Below are positions 63,201-64,000 of a DNA stretch of 64,000 nucleotides, in pieces. The stretch lies in NCBI RefSeq assembly GCF_002723955.1, contig NZ_BEWN01000001.1, positions 744,001 to 808,000 on the forward strand, given 5' to 3'. The stretch comes from Gluconobacter frateurii (GTDB lineage Bacteria > Pseudomonadota > Alphaproteobacteria > Acetobacterales > Acetobacteraceae). The notes below the pieces were generated by a model that ran no database searches, was not told the origin of the DNA, and worked only from the letters and a program-made list of their open reading frames with translations. The position numbers and the translations under genes are program-made. Every line of letters begins with the position of its first letter. Within the stretch, counting starts at the first letter, position 1.

Positions 63201-64000
63201 GGGATCAATCTGAATGTCACCGGAAACGCAACCCAGCCTCGGGCAACCGGGCAGGTTGACCTGCGCAATGTCTCTTTCGATCATTATGCACAGGGCGTCC
63301 GTCTGACGGATATCAACGGTGCGATTGTGGCCTCAGGTGACACTCTGACGCTTCAGAACGTTCTGGCTCACGCAGGGCAGGGAACGATTGGTCTGACGGG
63401 AACAGTCGGTGTGTTCCGGCCGGGGCTGCCGGTGGATATCAAAGTCATTTCCAACAAGGCGCGACCGATTTCCAGTGATCTGGTAACAGCCACGATCAAC
63501 ACGGATCTCCATATTCACGGACAGGCCACGACCCGCGTCGATGTGGATGGAAAGATCGTTCTTCCAAGCGTGACGGTAAACATCCCCAACTCCATGCCGG
63601 CTTCTGTGGCGCAGCTTGATGTGGTTCGTCCTGGCCAGAAGGCACCAGACACGACCAGTGCCCTGATCATTGGTCTGGCGATTGATGTGATTTCGCCGGG
63701 CCAGTTTGTGGTGCAGGGACATGGTCTGGATGCAGAAATGCAGGGCAAGCTGCATGTCGGTGGTACCAGCAGTGCACCATCAGTGACCGGTGGTTTCGAC
63801 ATGAAGCGCGGTAACTTCAACCTTGCCGGGATCAACCTGAACTTCACGCATGGGCGCGTCGCGTTCAATGGCACAGGCGTGAATCACAAGCTCGATCCGA
63901 CACTGGATTTCCGCGCGGATCGTAATGCTAAAGGAACACTGGCGAGCCTTCTGGTGACTGGCTATGCCAGTGCCCCCAAGATCGACTTCGCATCAGTGCC
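60285..64000 (+). CDS. tamB: TamB translocation and assembly module (3' partial)
   Basis: The reading frame is open from the ATG at 60285 to the window end (1238 residues visible). The start overlaps the tamA stop (TGATG). An N-terminal helix (about residues 5-35, ILWIVGLVVAVPVGLVVL) anchors it in the inner membrane. The rest is periplasmic and beta-strand-like, and the last visible part (LDFRADRNAKG, LLVTGYASAPKIDF) is the DUF490 C-terminal domain, so only a little is missing. TamB spans the periplasm and may shuttle lipids. The length fits the family. Confidence 0.94.
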   Translation, partial: MRARRIILWIVGLVVAVPVGLVVLALLVVLIGINIGPGQRLIESKVGPLTGGMVQIAGLSGALPQHLTLAELKVKDSKGVWLELDHFELRWSPLSLLLMDAHVKVLSASRLALLRSPVSDTTQTTTETQTKSSPSKLNIKVDLDALNVGRIEIGPDFTGKPTVFTLNGHAHIASIAPFLNGVTMQSLPKMDIALQLNRLDAPGGLTLAAQTPKDRIALALTYKEGVNGFATTLGQLPQLDPVDTHLNLSGPRTAAALDFGLSAGPITASSTGQINLYTNAATLHVKANAPAMTLKPGIGWNAIALNTDLHGPLKAPAGQGLLDIDALTAGGASIGHLHATFDGNETPKSEDTVAHLQAALTGLRVPGPQPTILASAPLTLDVTAHPLAATMPVVATVSHPLIQMAANTTLKPAASGHVTLTLPDLHPLAAMGSTDLSGNAALAADFAMPVTDHDDLTLQSTGTISITGGQPQALHLIGKDGHLALQLSKSPANVLTVKNFGLDGQALHVLVSAIVDMAHGNRMQTKATVALPDLKQVNPTLLGNTTLTATADGPTDDLAVKAGLEGEFGTKDVAKGPVALDADFQHLPSHPQGTLTAHGTLDHAPLVLDSAVQKTDDGAFHVDLNKLSWNSLTGHGKLRLPNGAKVPLGDLDLSVKNLADFQRLIGQAIKGHLALSIHTTEPQGAPPQVKLGLDGALAMAQASVQSLTLKGLISNPIDDPTPDLTLDLAGVRSQDITGKARATVKGPQSAMALTLNGAFQNVMGAPANVDTAVLLNLPKKTVRIDRLTAMAKDEYIRLGGPANVSFGDIMGVDHLRATLAPKGVAPATIDVAGSIKPRLALTATVDRLTPAIAKPFAPDLAASGTISAKANLGGTLDAPTGTVSLNAHGLKMQTGPAASLPAAEILANIGLAGKTAKVDATLAAGPKVALAVRGTAPTSKDGAIALNTTGHVDLSVANGVLGASGMATKGQIGINLNVTGNATQPRATGQVDLRNVSFDHYAQGVRLTDINGAIVASGDTLTLQNVLAHAGQGTIGLTGTVGVFRPGLPVDIKVISNKARPISSDLVTATINTDLHIHGQATTRVDVDGKIVLPSVTVNIPNSMPASVAQLDVVRPGQKAPDTTSALIIGLAIDVISPGQFVVQGHGLDAEMQGKLHVGGTSSAPSVTGGFDMKRGNFNLAGINLNFTHGRVAFNGTGVNHKLDPTLDFRADRNAKGTLASLLVTGYASAPKIDFASV

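Overview
The window looks like chromosomal core DNA of an acetic acid bacterium (Alphaproteobacteria, Acetobacteraceae), most likely Gluconobacter or a close relative. This rests on moderately high GC, dense operons with ATGA/TGATG overlaps, alphaproteobacterial gene orders (ubiA/rsmE/gshA, smc/dsbA, pdxH/fabI/aroC, miaB-phoH-ybeY-corC), a 1507-residue SMC and protein resemblance as I recall it. No database search was possible, so the genus is an inference. I found no rRNA, tRNA, insertion sequence, prophage or CRISPR array.

Layout. 1-6612 is one tightly coupled + strand series: an N-formylglutamate amidohydrolase-like protein (5' end outside the window), aroE, coaE, dnaQ, two glycosyltransferases and an asparagine synthase-like amidotransferase. 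6647-12326 holds pyrC, two small exported proteins and the yfgM-bamB-der set (outer-membrane biogenesis and ribosome assembly). 12509-15315 holds two MFS transporters. 15284-22623 holds a methyltransferase, ubiA, rsmE, gshA, lolA, rsmI, an LpoA-like lipoprotein and a small hypothetical gene. 22788-27308 is a minus-strand lipid A/Kdo operon (lpxL, lpxK and a fused DUF374-WaaA protein) with a secreted protein upstream. 27391-31595 holds a universal stress protein, pdxH, fabI, aroC and an OsmC-like peroxidase.

31912-37815 carries nrdA and nrdB, separated by an inverted YfhO-like membrane protein gene; nrdA is preceded by two NrdR-type boxes 31 bp apart. 37834-43254 holds trmN6, a polyprenyl diphosphate synthase, murI, pyrE, a 78-residue protein and gltA. 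43519-45255 encodes a repeat-rich Hint-domain protein, the most accessory-looking gene here. 45275-57970 is all minus strand: sixA, chorismate mutase, a metallophosphatase, smc, two tandem DsbA-like proteins, corC, ybeY, phoH, miaB and a PlsC-type acyltransferase. 58186-64000 is tamA-tamB, with tamB running off the end.

Much of the window serves the cell envelope: lipid A and Kdo, BamB, LolA, TamAB, LpoA, murI, glycosyltransferases and acyltransferases. No stretch longer than about 300 bp lacks a gene; the longest gaps (28922-29211, 36525-36792, 43255-43518) are described as features. The clearest non-coding signals are the NrdR box pair and a set of inverted repeats at convergent gene ends, several of which include the stop codons. 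I did not find a clearly new multi-gene defence or mobile system.
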